64,000 nucleotides of DNA from Ophioderma brevispina (GCA_023653785.1 JAMKCH010057007.1:28818-92817); one strand, 5' to 3'. Numbered from the stretch's first letter, positions 22,640 to 34,795 are shown. Numbers and translations are program-made. The notes: generated by a model from the sequence alone, not told the origin.

Positions 22640-23196
22640 ACAGAAACTCAATGGCACACTTTAAAAATAGTGCGCCCTCAAATTTTTCAAAATCGATATT
22701 ATTTTTTTTCACTATTTGCTGTTTTTATAAATATATACAAAAGAACTCACCCGAAATGATTACGACCAAATAGCTTCCTTATGGGAACAGAACGATTTTA
22801 TCATTTAACGTAGCCGGGCGACGTTAAATTACAGCAGACGACGAAAATGGCGTTTAACACAATAACACGCACGCCGTATGGCATGTTTCCCACGCTATGC
22901 ACCACTGTTTGATCGGTCTATAACCTTGTGAGTTACGAGTCAAAAATATTCATGTAATATTACACATTTCTTGATTAAAGTTATGAAAACCTTAACAAGT
23001 TGGCCTACAAAAAATGTTGTTTTTTACTGGATGCTTATCATCATACAATGTCCTTATTCTGTTTGTGGGGTATCGTATTTATTTTTAGTGTAAGATATAT
23101 ATCTGTTTTCCAATGGCCTAGACTATCATTTGAGAGCAAATTGAAGAAAAAAACTTTTTTTGGTTTATTTGGTGAAAATGTGCCAGTGCGCTTTAA
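22640..23196 (+). mobile_element. TTAA-ended MITE, family 1, copy D
   Basis: Right end AATGTGCCAGTGCGCTTTAA is clear; the left end is partly degraded (CAATGGCACACTTTAAAAAT). Inside are TAGTGCGCCCTC, the AACACGCACGCCGTATGGCA block and GGCCTAGACTATCATTTGAG, in the same order as copy A. An open frame at 23000-23260 is only a product of the repeat. Confidence 0.8.
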
Positions 23197-24323
23197 TGAA
23201 AGCATTCAAGTCAACGTAGCGCATTTGCCGCTACAAAAACAAGCTCTCAAAACTTTCTGACTAATCGCATTTGCTTCAGTGGTATTCAATGTTACTGACT
23301 TTTGAGCGCCCGTGTTTTTGGAGACAAAGAACACACTCTTTGAAAATGATGGCAATTACGAAAAGCCGCCAGATTACTTAATTCCTCAATGAACCAGGTG
23401 ATCGGGCACATGTTTTCTTTTTCTGGCCACTATCCCAACTAATCGACGCTGTCCAAAACTTTTCCTCTGGTGACACGATGGGTTGATCTAGTATAAGTAC
23501 CGAGAGTTTAGTCACAATCATATAGCGAAACTACAATCTTTACGTGGCCTAATCCCCCTCAGGTTCAACCGTCTGATGCCTGACACTTTATCCGTCTTTG
23601 AATTACTTCAAACAAGGAATCTATAGGTATCTCAGACTCTACGACACCCTATCATTGAATCTGGTATGATTCCTTTACTTTCGATCAAAAAGTTCATCAA
23701 AATTGGATTAAAGCATCTTATTCTGTGTAACACAAGTTGAGCATTCAGCTGTTAATGCCGGCCTTTTATTTCTTGATCTATACACATCCCTACCAAATGA
23801 ATTTTGACATAAATCACAAGTCACGAACTATACCAAATTTCAAACTTGGTGGCTTGAAAAGGCCGCCGCCGCGAAATTACTATTTATAAGATATTGACTT
23901 ACTTTAGCTTGTCTAGCCTGTTTCAAGGCAGCCTTAGAGATTTCCAAATATAGGGCCTAATTTTGTGTAAAATTTAAAAATAGTTTACTAAATTAAAAGA
24001 GCTACCACGGCTAAACTCCCCAAAGTTTATCGGGCTTAGTTCGTTGTTACCTTTGATTGTTATGCTACTGCTAGCTTTCAAAGCTGAGAAAGGAAGGACG
24101 AATAAAAAAGCATACTATTTACAAAATTAGATGTCTAGTGGTGAGATATAGCTGACTTTTACTGCATTAACCTAAAATTCCAGTGCTAAAAAGCGACCGA
24201 GATGCACGTCGCCCTGCATCACAGCGAAGAATTTCCAGGCAGTGGCATCAGAAGATCATTGTAGCTTTAAGTATAATTATTGTATTGCCTTTTTAAAAAC
24301 GTGACATTTTGCCTGACTTTCAG
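23197..24323. other. Presumed ABCG intron
   Basis: Unique AT-rich sequence without recognisable exon or repeat. It ends in GCCTGACTTTCAG, a fair splice acceptor for the candidate exon that follows. Confidence 0.4.
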
Positions 24324-24471
24324 CAAACGTCCTTCGTATTTAGACATATTTTGGATCCAGAATGGTGAAGTGATCAAGATCTATAAGCACACTTTTGGAG
24401 GCATTGTGGTTATAACGTTCTATTTCCTAGGCGGCGCATTAATTTGATGGGAATGCTAAGAGTAAGTATTG
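24324..24471 (+). CDS. Candidate ABCG first-membrane-helix exon (weak)
   Basis: After an acceptor-like CTGACTTTCAG, a frame entered with one leftover base begins KRPSYLDIFWIQNGEVIKIY. It is followed by a hydrophobic run of about 17 residues (FGGIVVITFYFLGGALI) and then a TGA just before a consensus donor (AAGA|GTAAGTATT). ABCG proteins have this order at the start of the membrane domain: basic residues, a short linker, then helix 1. The entry phase fits the EFASSLEKKQA frame of the 7712 exon. The in-frame stop near the end means an indel, a different donor, or a false call. Confidence 0.22.
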
Positions 24472-24744
24472 TTAACTTAAACACTTCTACAGATCATGAA
24501 TTTATATCAGTCGACTAATAACATTAAGTAACGATGGAACCCCATCTAAAAAAACCCGACGTCCTATTAAATTGGTCCATGGGCATCATTTTATTATAAC
24601 TTCTCATGCGGTTTTCCTGAGGCTCGTTTGGCCCAGGATTTCAGTTTTGCCTACAGATACATGGCTCTTCTAACCTCTTATCTCTCTTAACCTCCTCAGA
24701 TAGCGCAGCTATATGTCATTTGGCTTGAACATGACCTACGCCCC

Positions 24745-25020
24745 ATCAATCACCGTGAGAAACAAACTTGCGGTTTTTGATAGACGCAATAATGCACAGT
24801 GCAAAGCCCTATTCAACACTGTGCTAATATATTGATGGTTAACCATAATTCGTCGTTTTTTTGTTTATATCTTGGAGATGAAATGGATTTGAGGGCTTCA
24901 CATTTCAGGACGACAAGAGAAAAATACGTAACCAATGCCTTTTCTCTGAATATCAAAATCGATACCAGATACCAGATGGCGCCAAGGTACCATGGCCCTT
25001 GCCCTACCAGCTACGACACG
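24745..25020 (+). mobile_element. TTAA-ended MITE, family 2, copy 2 (truncated)
   Basis: Shares CCCCATCAATCACCGTGAGAA, TAGACGCAATAATGCA, TGGATTTGAGG and TTTCAGGACGACAAGAGAAA with the other two family-2 copies. Both termini are missing. The open frame at 24799-25077 is repeat-derived. Confidence 0.7.
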
Positions 25021-25655
25021 GTCCCAGTGTGTTCAAACACTGTCCCTATTAACTTTTCATCCCGTTTTAGGTGTTAGGATGGCATGTAAGGGGGGTTTCT
25101 CGTTGTCCCCCAGTAACTTTTGCACTTTCGGCATCTTGTGTTTGTAATGAGGGTACAAAATTCCCTGTAGGATTGTATGGGGATGGGGACATTAATAACC
25201 CCTCCCTATTTAAGGGACTATCGCCTAGCACAAATATGAAAAGCATATTGAATCATATCATTAAATATTTTTTTTAAATATTGTACAAAACAATCTGGAT
25301 TGCAAACGTTGACCTTTCTTGAATAAACAAATGACCTTTAGCCAATTTCCCTGATATATTCTTGGAAGGGAAGCACCACACGCATGTGACCAATTGACTT
25401 TAACTACATGTTCCCCAAGCAATAATTATGAGCTAAATTTCAATAGATTAAGAGCAGTTTCACACATATGACCCCAAAAACATTAACTTTCCCCTCTTCC
25501 TGGGTCCCCACGCAGCAAACTTTGGTCTCCGGCCAGACATTCATATGTGCAAAGTTAATATTGGTCTCTGAATTTTCCCGTATTCAGCTTTTGGTATCTC
25601 GTTTCGTTTGATCAAAACCTTCTGGGCTGCCGGCTATAGTGAGTTCGTTAATTCA
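25021..25655. other. Gene-free stretch
   Basis: No recognisable gene or repeat. A short plus-strand frame (25071-25277) has no motif. Confidence 0.35.
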
Positions 25656-25798
25656 GGCACTGCTGTTCTACAATACAAGCCACAACATTTCATATCCCGA
25701 TTGACCTCCATGTCCCATCCGCAGCCTCCTTGAATTTTATTGTGCTATGATGGGTCACGGAGGTCAACCGGGATATGAACAACAATAGTGCCTGAAAT
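25656..25798. mobile_element. Foldback MITE with ~50-bp inverted repeats
   Basis: The left arm contains CAGGCACTGCTGTTC and CATATCCCGATTGACCTCC; the right arm contains GGAGGTCAACCGGGATATG and AACAATAGTGCCTG. Arms pair over about 50 bases with a few mismatches and a left-arm insertion, around a centre near CAGCCTCCTTGAATTTTATT. The CAGGCACT end is hAT-like, but the target duplication could not be read with confidence. Confidence 0.75.
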
Positions 25799-27660
25799 AT
25801 CGAACCAAGTATTAAAGGTGGCCAACGAGAGGGATTTCACACATCAGGTGTCTCCTAAAAAAATTGAAAAATTTTCAATAATAAAATAATTTTGCCCTGA
25901 TGTAAAGCTTTCCCTAAAAAATATCCCCATCTGAAAGGATTTAGCTGAGAAATGTTTCTTTGGTACAAAAATTGTGCAATTTCCTAATTTCGTACAGGAG
26001 CAATACGAAATTCAGCCGATGGTCTTAAACATTGAAATATAAGCAAATCAAAATCCCCTTTTTTTCTCTCTTTTAATGAATTTCTATGATAACTACCGGT
26101 AAAGGAAATCTATGAGTGCCTAATCTATTTGAAATTACTATTCTGGCACAATTATTGGGATGCCTCAAAATCTCTCGTTGCACCTTTAACCAACCAGCTT
26201 TTTGGATGCCTTTTGGGATCCTTTAACACATTTCAGATGTTGACAGTGAAAAAAGTGAGTGCTCTTGAAATAATCCAAGATTGCCGCAATATGGCCGCCA
26301 AAATGGTCAAATTTAAAAATGTCATATATCAGCCTATGAATTGGATAAATGAAATCATGAAATACGGTATACGGCTATTTATCTTATGTCACTCTTCATT
26401 TGGGCAATTTCAGTTTACTACTATGCATCAAATTAATATGGCGTCCAATGGTGGATGCCAAATGAAAAATTGATGAAAAAGTTCATAATACTTGTTCCCA
26501 AAATAAGCATAATCTCGCAAAAGAAACCACAAATAATTGTGTTAGGACAATCAAAAACCCTGTTATGGCTATGCAATGTTTCTGGATTCAATCCAAGATG
26601 GCAAGCCAAATCATCCAAAATGGCCCGACAAAATTAGAAAATTGTAATAAAATCAGAATCATAAATATAGTAAAGAAACCAACCACAAGAAACTGATCAA
26701 AGCCCATTGTGAAGTTATGCCAAGCATGTTTTGTAATATCCCTTGCTTCAACTCCAGTATGGCCGCCTTCAAAGCTCTTTTAAATCTATGAATTGCCACA
26801 TATCTGTATCGATTTAGTAATACAATGTCAACTTTATGAATAAATAGGATTATATAATGAAAGTAATAGAATATATGGCTTTGAACATTAGATACTCATT
26901 TCAATCGCAATTTCTGTTTTGCTAACATGCTTAAAGTTTAACATTGGGCTAAGTATCGTTTTCTTTTTATAATGTTTTGGTTAGGACTGGCCCGACATTT
27001 TCCATTGGTCATGAGGAGTATAAGGCTGGTATTTTAATAAAGCACCGGGTACTTATTTAGCGGCTGTCACTACAGAGGTAGGATCGTTTTCATTATTTAC
27101 ATGCCACAGAGATATGGACGCACTAGGCCGGTATATTAATTAGTGTATAAGGACATATAAATATTGAAGGATTGTGAAAATGATCAGGATTGCGGCTGTT
27201 TCTTATTAGGGGGAACGTTAGTACGTTTTACTTTTATCCTCCTGCTGCTTTAGCATAAGGGGATTTTGTCATAGCAAACTCTGTCCGTCGTCTGGCGTCC
27301 TCTCCGTCTGTCTCTCATGTCTGTCTCAGACCCCTGTCCCAATCTAGATAACACTTTCGACCACAGACCTTAGTATCTTCTACTACTACTACTTGCCTAT
27401 ACAGACAGGTCTGTGGTCAGGTCATTGTATTTCAGATTTTCCGTCCTCTATTTCACTGTTACTTTCATAGCGGGTGAATGGAACGATCACTAACGGGTTG
27501 ATCACTCATGCACTCTTCACAATAAGTAAAACTTCAGAGACATTATTTTTCCTCCAAGCCTTCTCCTTTATTTTGGCCTTTTGTATTCCTCCAATGTGTT
27601 AGGTCAAGAGCTGTCAAGATTTAGGCCCTATCTCAACATAGCTATATTAAGCCGGCCAGG
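25799..27660. other. Gene-free stretch
   Basis: Unique AT-rich DNA. The 114-residue frame at 26129-26473 contains GCCGCCAAAATGG-type repeats common in this genome and no protein motif. No exon recognised. Confidence 0.35.
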
Positions 27661-28010
27661 TGAACATTTACTACCAATGTGCGAGCACGCACTCCAAAAC
27701 CCCCTCAGGGCGGTCCTCTTGGGACGAATTGGGAAAATCGTGACTTAATTATCAACATTTTGATGGGAAATCAGTCGTTTTGGGGCGCTAACCTCCGATC
27801 GGGACGGGCCGAGATCTCCCGGACCCGGGCTGACTTCCCCCTGAACACACGCTTGTTTCATTGCCCCTCAGAACTGCTGCCAACGCCACTGGGTCACGTG
27901 TTCTGCATGGGTACCTTCTCTAAGGGGCTGCGCCGTAGATGGACCACCAGCACCATAGATGGATTCTTACCTACGCCCTTAGTAAACATGTTGTAAGGGG
28001 GGGGGGGTCC
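27661..28010 (+). other. GC-rich open segment of unknown origin
   Basis: This stretch is markedly richer in G and C than its surroundings and stays open for 105 codons (27679-27996) before a poly(G) run. The product, containing RRRWTTSTIDGFLPTPLVNM, has no motif I recognise and no splice sites are obvious at its edges. It may be an exon relic or a fragment of an unrecognised element. Confidence 0.25.
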
Positions 28011-28029
28011 ATTTAGATGATGACGCATA

Positions 28030-28260
28030 TGTTAGGCTGTTACCACATGTCAACAAATTTCCTACTTTTTTTTAAATTTACTCTCGCTATCCAACGACAA
28101 TTTTGAAATCTTTCACGCAAGACCTTTACTTTTTAGAAAAATGTTGACAACTGTCACCCAAGACCCTTTTTTAACAATTTAACAAATTTGTGTGCAATTT
28201 GGCTGCCCTTACCCAAGAAAACCCTGCTTTGACACTGTTTTCTATCACCGAATGTTTCCT
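28030..28260 (-). repeat. Diverged tandem repeat, minus orientation of the 'GGTCTTGGGTGA' family
   Basis: The reverse complement reads repeated AAGGGTCTTGGGTGACAGTT-like segments separated by A/T-rich spacers. This is the same style as the plus-strand array at 31370-31640. Units are about 55-60 bases and strongly diverged. Confidence 0.5.
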
Positions 28261-28343
28261 ATCGCTTTGAAAACACCAGCCCGAAACCCGTGGCATATCA
28301 CGTTCATACCGATGTTCCCCCCGATAGGATGTATATTCAATTT

Positions 28344-28691
28344 TTAAAGGGGCGTGTTCCGATCGTACTTTGGACCCCCCTGATTTACCCGGAGGTTAGT
28401 ATCGAGTTGATATCAGATGAAAAGGCCTTATTTTTCTCATTGTTCGTCCTGAAATTTGAGCCCTGGAATCCTTTCATTTTCCTCAGATATAAACAAAAAA
28501 CCGCCGTTTTAGTGGTTACCCACTTTATTAGCGCAACAGTATTGATAGGGCTTGCAACTGCATTAATTGCGTCTACCAATCAAAAACCGCAGTTTGTTCC
28601 CACGGTAACTTGATGGGGTGTAGTGCAAGTGGCAAGGCTCTCATATCAAGTAAGAAACACAATACACATAAATCGGAACAACCACCTTTAA
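28344..28691 (-). mobile_element. TTAA-ended MITE, family 2, copy 3 (complete)
   Basis: Left end TTAAAGGGGCGTGTTCCGAT and right end ATCGGAACAACCACCTTTAA make terminal inverted repeats of about 20 bases with TTAA at both edges. The 348-base interior matches copies 1 and 2 in reverse complement (TTTCTCATTGTTCGTCCTGA, AAACCGCCGTTTTAGTGGTT). This copy defines the family structure. The 107-residue frame 28290-28613 lies on it and is not a gene. Confidence 0.85.
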
Positions 28692-28919
28692 GTTTGCTTC
28701 GTGCAAATACCGACAAATAGTTTATTTTAAAGATATTGTCAACTGAAATATACCAATTACAGTATTTGTGCCAAATTCTTGCTCCTTTCCGCGGGCACAG
28801 AGCTTATAGAGCCTAAGATGGTGTACGGCATTCTTATATACCTTTGCTCCTGGTGCCATTCTGTATCCGTTCCCCTGGCACGTAGCCGCGCCAGACTTCT
28901 TTTTTCTTTTAGTGAAATA

Positions 28920-29140
28920 AATTCGCGGGGGGGAATTTAAATTTTAAGGACACCCATAAAAATCCACTTGCAACCAATTTTTTCCCAAAATTTGGTGATT
29001 TTTGGCCGCAAATGCTGATTTTGCAAAACAAATTGTAATTTTTCTTCTTCTGGCGGGGGGGGGGGGGCACCCCCCATGCTATGCTCCCCTGGCCCCGCCA
29101 CTGTCTGGGAGCAACATCTCAAGCTAGCCGCGCCACTGCA
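28920..29140 (-). repeat. G-run and CAGTGGCG-ended repeat fragment
   Basis: The minus strand reads CAGTGGCGCGGCTAGC, then CAGTGGCGGGGCCAGGGG followed by a GGGGGGTGCCCCCC run. Two such CAGTGGCG ends lie in series, as left by nested or adjacent hAT-type MITEs. The partner ends were not identified with certainty. Confidence 0.45.
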
Positions 29141-29674
29141 TTGACCAAAAATTTGTTAACTAGTGTAGTTTATTCATCTCAGAGAGAAACGGATTAATAA
29201 AAAGATGTTTGGGGTGACCATGGTTATATAGGACAAAGATTAACATATCATTAACATCTTACTGACGATGGCACTGTAGCGAAACACCTTTAAAAACGGA
29301 CTTTTGAATGACCCGAAAATTTTTCCTCCTGTCAATGTCTACGATAACCTATGAGTTTTAAATTGCGATTTAAAGAGTTTAAAACAGTGCAAGTCTTCAA
29401 AACAACTGGGTTTAAAAATTTCATGTCCCAGCCCTTCATGGACGATCATTTAATAAGCTCCTATTACTTGTTTGTGACAGCCGTGTTTGTATTTTATCCA
29501 GGACTTTCATGCCACATATTGAACCCCAAGACATTGAATTTGCATAACACAGTTAATCGTGAAGTTTCAATGTTTGCTGTAGTAATTAGTGACACCAGTA
29601 CCACTCATGACATGTACTGCTTAGCTCCCCCACGAGAATCAGGCCTCCACGCAATATGTCATTTGTCTGAAGAC

Positions 29675-30205
29675 AAAGGTCACGATTTTTTGCACCAAAT
29701 AACAGGTTTGATGATCATTATGAAATCTCAAATGAAATAAATACGTATCTAAATCAATCTTGACTGTTTTGCAGTATGCACTTCTTGTCTCTTTTCCCTC
29801 ACCAAAAAAAATAATTTTACATTGAAAATAGCACAAAGGTCAAACTCACTGGAGCAATGTCATATTAAGCCACGAACATGAATCATACCTCGTACCCGGA
29901 CGAAGGTACCCTCATTTTTAATTAATTTTACGTATTTACTCTTTGTCACCCCCCCGGAATTCAATACGCATAAACTACTGTTTACAACACGTTTTTTTTT
30001 TGCAATTTCAATGAAATTTATCATCTCTCAGCAGTTTGAACAATGTTAAATACATAAACCCCGAGCAATCGCCAGACACGATGGGAATGGGATCACCTGA
30101 ACAGATGGTACATCATTTCCAACATGGCGGTCAACATGGCGACCTCCTTGTCAACATGGCAGCCTCCTGGAAAACAAACATGCGAAGTTTGATCTTTTAT
30201 ATAGA
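29675..30205 (+). repeat. Dispersed repeat, copy 2 of 2
   Basis: Direct-orientation counterpart of 170-715; shared blocks include GGTCACGATTTTTTGCA, TTTTACGTATTTACTC, CCCGGAATTCAATACGCATA and ACTACTGTTTACAACA. Extra copies of AACATGGCG units appear near 30120-30170. The frame at 29351-29740 overlaps its left edge and is rejected as a gene. Confidence 0.7.
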
Positions 30206-30660
30206 GATACTTTATAAATATTGGATTGCTTGATGTTGATAACAGTAAAATATCCCTACCTAGTCAAATATCGGGCGAGTCGAAGAGGAGCCTGATATTT
30301 TCCTTGGCGAGGGCGATATTTTTCTGTTAATCAGGCCGAAAAAAAGCTCCACTATTGTTATTATTATGCAGAAGAAGCTTACTTGACCAAAATAGTTTTA
30401 AATGGCTTTAAAACTAATAAAAACAGAGTATTTGCCTTGGACGAGTGCATGACCGAATGCCCGATAGTTTTGCGTATTGTGCAGTGGTTGGGCGGTACGC
30501 CTAATCGCACTGGGTATTGCACCACAGATGCATAATAATTCTTATTTGGGTAGAGTGGTAGATACAATACTTATTCACTGCAACAAAACAAAAAAAAAAA
30601 AGGTGGGGGGGGGGGTGTATTTGTCCTCACTTTGTGCATACGAATTAACTCATTTGCATA
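30206..30660. other. Gene-free stretch with an A-run and a G-run
   Basis: Contains an A(13)-like run at 30589-30601 followed by a G(10) run. No gene recognised. Confidence 0.35.
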
Positions 30661-31200
30661 TTTGCTAAAAGGTGAACTTCTATACAGATCTCAATTTCCA
30701 ATTTGAAAAAACTGGGTATGGAGGTAGTGGTGGAATGGCAAATATCCATGCCATGTGCATCACTATTTGTCATATTATAAGTTTCATTTACAATATTTGC
30801 CCGATGTCATAACTTAATGGGTGACTTCTCAAATCCCAATGCCAAAAGTTCACAACACTTGGTATGTGGGTACTGGTGGATGCAAGTAATATTCGTTCTG
30901 ATTGGCCAGGCTTATAACTAAAAATCTAAATTTGTACATATCCCTATGTCAACATTTCCCAACACTTGGTACGTGGTAGTGGTGGACGCGAGTAATACCC
31001 ATGCAGTGTGTCATCACTATTTGTGCATATTAATGAGCTCATTTGCATATTTGCTCTGATTGGCTTACAACTAAAAAGTGAACTTCTACCAGATCGCAAT
31101 ATCTGAATTTGACAAAACTTCGCATGTGGGTAGCGGATGCAAGTAATGCAGTTCCAGTTACTTGTTTGTATTTCTTTTCTACTTAAAACAACACCTTTAC
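30661..31200 (+). repeat. Diverged tandem repeat with octamer-like ATTTGCATA
   Basis: Roughly four loose units each carry an 'AACACTTGGTAYGTGGGTAGTGGTGGA' -like core followed by GCAAGTAATAC, CATCACTATTTGT and CTCATTTGCATATTTGC. Examples of the core begin near 30700, 30855, 30960 and 31115. Spacing is irregular at about 105-155 bases and divergence is high, so the array is old. The CATTTGCATA block matches a POU octamer site, which may be coincidence. Confidence 0.6.
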
Positions 31201-31289
31201 TATGGTAGCTTGATTTCTCGCACAATCAGCACGCACACAGCTCAACACCCGACGTGATAGATTAACGCGCATCCTAACCAATTATCGTG

Positions 31290-31650
31290 GGGGGGGGGGC
31301 AATCACATATGAAATGGATATGGGTGTAAGGCTCGCGCTTCCAAACTCAGGGGCATTCGGTGACAGAGGACTGAAAAAAAATAGGGGTCTTTGGGTGCGA
31401 GACGGCAAAATTGCCCCAAAATGGAGGGGGGGGGGGGGGTGTCGAATGACAAATTTGCAAATTTTCCCCCAAAACGGGGTCTTTGGGTGAGATTTTTGCA
31501 ACATTTTCTAAAAAATGGAGGTCTTTTGGTGAAAATTTTCAAATTTTCCTCCAAAATAGGTTACAGTGTTAAAATGTTCAAAAAATATGGGGTCTTTGGG
31601 TGGGATTTTAAAAAAAATGGGGTCTCTGGGTGACGATGATGCTGAAAAAG
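31290..31650 (+). repeat. Diverged tandem repeat, 'GGGGTCTTTGGGTG' family
   Basis: Units of about 50-60 bases share AAATGGGGTCTTTGGGTGA followed by an A/T-rich arm with a CAAATTTTC-type block. Copies start near 31384, 31474, 31515, 31588 and 31617. All frames in this interval stay open by accident of composition on both strands, which explains the overlapping open frames there. The minus-oriented relatives are at 28030-28260. Confidence 0.75.
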
Positions 31651-31869
31651 GGGGTCTTAACAGTCTTACATATATATCACTTCCAAGATGGGAGTGTCCC
31701 CCCGGGGGGTACCAAGTGCAACATTCCACCTGCTTCGCGCATATTTCCCATCCCCGTCGAGAATTAAATCCATTAGCTATACTCCCCGCACAGGGGGATT
31801 TGCAAGTTTCAAATTGCAATATTTTTGGGGCCAACAGCTAGTTGGCAGGACCATTAGCAATCCGTTGTG

Positions 31870-31873
31870 CGTG

Positions 31874-31905
<32 letters not shown>

Positions 31906-31975
31906 ATGTGGGGTGTGTGAACGTTGGGTGTGGGGGGGTGCGGTTGTGTGGATTGTGGTGTGTGATGTGTGTTAA
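31870..31975 (+). repeat. TG microsatellite
   Basis: Contains an uninterrupted (TG) run of about 13 repeats followed by impure GTGTGG-type sequence. Confidence 0.9.
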
Positions 31976-31979
31976 TTAA

Positions 31980-34660
31980 AAATGTTAAATTTTTTAAAAA
32001 ATTGCGTTAAATTTTTTTTCAAATTGACCTCAATTGAAAAGTGATGAAGTTAGTTCCATGGAACCAAACTTGTGTCATAGGCGCAACATGGGACCCTCAT
32101 GGTGCGCATCCTAAAAAAAATAGGATAAAAATGTAAACAATTGACTCAATTGAAACGTTTTGAGTGGTCAATTGCAACCAAAAGGGTGTCATTAGGTGAC
32201 CCAAGGGGATCTCATTGTTGATGAGGTCAAAGGCATATGCCAAGGTCAACGGTCATAGCGGGCCCACCAGCTTTATTCTTTTGAATATAGTGAGCGCGAA
32301 AGACGCGAACCGCAAAATTCTTAGTTATCATGGTATCTGTAAAATGTAGAAAACTAAGAATACTATATTTATTATAAAAACTTGATTTTGTTCAAGTTTA
32401 TTATTTTCAAGTTGGATTAAATTTGCTGAAACGGGCTTGCAACCCCAGGCTATATTCTCTGCGAATTTTTCTTGTCCATTCAGTGCATACCATCTATATA
32501 CACTTGAATGATGGTCAAATAGAATCTCCACTATTCTCACTATTATTCAAAAGAATTTCTAAACTGTGGCCGCTTTACTACCCTAGGCCCTGAGTCTACC
32601 CACAAACCAAGTGTCATCAAAATTGGACTGTGCGTTCTTGTCAAGGTTGCCCTGTTTGTTATTAGCGAATCCGAATATGCAATGAGAATAGGGTCATACG
32701 TCAACAGTTTGATGGGTAATACTTGTGTCCTCCCCTCCCAAAGACCAGTGGCGTCGCGTAGCGGGGGGGGGGGGCAAATCTGATTTCGCCGGTTGTTGAG
32801 ATGAGCCCGTCCGGTTCACTTGAAGAAATCAGGTCATGGCGCTTGCAGGACGGATTGCCGGCAAAAGTATATAGGTTTTTTAAAGTTAGTTTAAATGGTC
32901 AGCGTTTGGTGCGGACATGTAAATTTTCAAATCGTGCAGAAATTAGCCCTCAAAAGACATTAGGCATATAAACCCAAAATTTCAGAGGCCCTACGGCGGC
33001 CCCAGACCCCATCTGTTTTCTAGCGGTTCAGATGTGGACACTGCCCCCCCCCCCATATCAAAATCCTAGCACGCCTATGATCAAATGAGTCCAAACAAAA
33101 TGGTTCACGTGTAAGATGTACAACTTTAAGATACTACTATAGTTATATAAATCCAGTCATTTTTTTTCACGTGGACTGGATTTTTTGAAACCCCACGCTA
33201 TATTCTCTGCGATTGTTTCCTAGCTCCTTCCTTCATGTGGAGTAACCATTTTTTGAATATTGTAATTTTGTTAACATCAAAATAAATATCAGGACGGTGT
33301 TTGTTTCTTATACTCAATAGGTAATCTTTGCAAGTTTTCAAGTCGTCCTAGCTTTATTTCCACTCTATTATGCGGCAGGTAGAGTATCTTTATATAAATT
33401 AACACATAGCCTACGCAAATACACACGTCGTCTTTTCTATAGTAAGTCGGTCTTTTGGTATCTATCTGCCTGTGTCACTGTCTTGTCTGAATACGGCCGT
33501 CTTTCCTGTTATGTTATCTTATCTTTCTAACCTGTCTGAAAACGAGGGGGTCAAACGTCATTGTAACAGTTAATTGCTAAAGAATTCATGCTTTACTCCC
33601 GGGCCGGGGAGACACTTATCATTGACAAGAGACCGGTTGGTTCATCCGTGTCCAAGCATTAACCAAAAAAAAAAACAAACCTTAATAGGTAGCAGTTTTC
33701 GAAACTGCAATTGTTACCCTTAAATGAATATGAATACATACAGTAACAAGTACTTGCGGGAATTTTACCCCTACGCAAGTAGCATAGCGCAATTAGCTAC
33801 CCAAAAAAAGTACTTGTCTTACGCACCTAAGAAAGTAATTGAGCCATTATTACCAAGTGCATCAGAATCAGATTTTACGTTCAGGTCAAGGTCCCTTTTG
33901 GTTATTAGCCAATCAGAAACAAAATTCAAATGAGCCTCCTTAATATGCCTATATGCCTTCAACGTTTGCTTGGGTAATATCGGGTCCATCCTACCTCACA
34001 TTCTAAGTGTCATAAATTGAATAGATTGCGTCCCAAATTTATTGATCGGCATGAGTTGCCAAAATATTGGGCCGAACGCCGTTGAGACCCCTATTTTTTA
34101 AAACTTCAATAGCAAGACCAATAAAATTTTGGGCGTAAATCATCCGATTTTATGATTATGTTTCGGATCCGATATTTTCAAACGGGGACTCTTCAAAACA
34201 CGATAAGCATATAAAATTGGATCCAACCTGAGTCCAATGCACAAAAGTGATCTGTTTTGTATTTCTTCCCATCTCCCCGGGCCATCTTCACGTTTGACTT
34301 CAAATAAAAACTCTGTAGTGTAGGAACCCCCGCGAGCGGGGTTTTTCGTATGTTCAAAGTTTGTGTCCAAGCCCTTTCCCTTGAGATACGCCCAAGATTC
34401 GATGTGACAGCACTTGACAAACAAGAAAAAGTGGCAAAAAAACCCTAAACACAGCTGTAAATTTGGCAAAATACCATCCCAATCTTCGCTGAAAATAAAT
34501 AAAAACGTGGGTATTCTGACAAAACATAAAAGACAAATTCAGCTTTTAAACTTCATTTCTTCATGCCTAACAATGTTTGCTTTCGTTAGGATTGCATCAA
34601 ACACAAAACGATTTTGCTGTGCCCTTCAGTTCTAATGATTTTTCTTCTGGAAAACATCAT
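31980..34660. other. Gene-free stretch with repeat debris
   Basis: A CAGTGGCG plus poly(G) repeat end sits at 32753-32774, and a poly(C) run at 33043-33054 follows about 280 bases later, so these may bound one element. GCTATATTCTCTGCGA occurs at about 32448 and again at 33208, hinting at a short direct duplication. Minus-strand frames at 34140-34536 have no motif. No exon recognised. Confidence 0.35.
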
Positions 34661-34679
34661 GTTTGGTTGGTAAAGTTTG

Positions 34680-34795
34680 AGCTTTAGAAGTCCGACCGAG
34701 CCGACCGAACCACCCAACCACCCACGGACCGGCCGAACCCACCCACCCACCACACCAACCACACACACACCCCCCCCCCCACACACACACACAAC
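34680..34795. repeat. C/A-rich simple repeat
   Basis: CCGACCGA, CCACCCA and CACACA tracts in succession, including a poly(C) run. Low-complexity DNA; the minus-strand frame over it is Gly/Val-rich noise. Confidence 0.85.

Noticed and set aside
26129..26473. 114-codon plus-strand frame as an exon
   Set aside because: No splice context, no motif and composition like the surrounding intron.
29351..29740. 129-codon plus-strand frame as a gene
   Set aside because: Its right part overlaps a dispersed repeat that is noncoding in its other copy, and no motif or splice site supports it.
31287..31841. Several overlapping frames on both strands
   Set aside because: They come from a low-complexity tandem repeat lacking stop codons in several registers.
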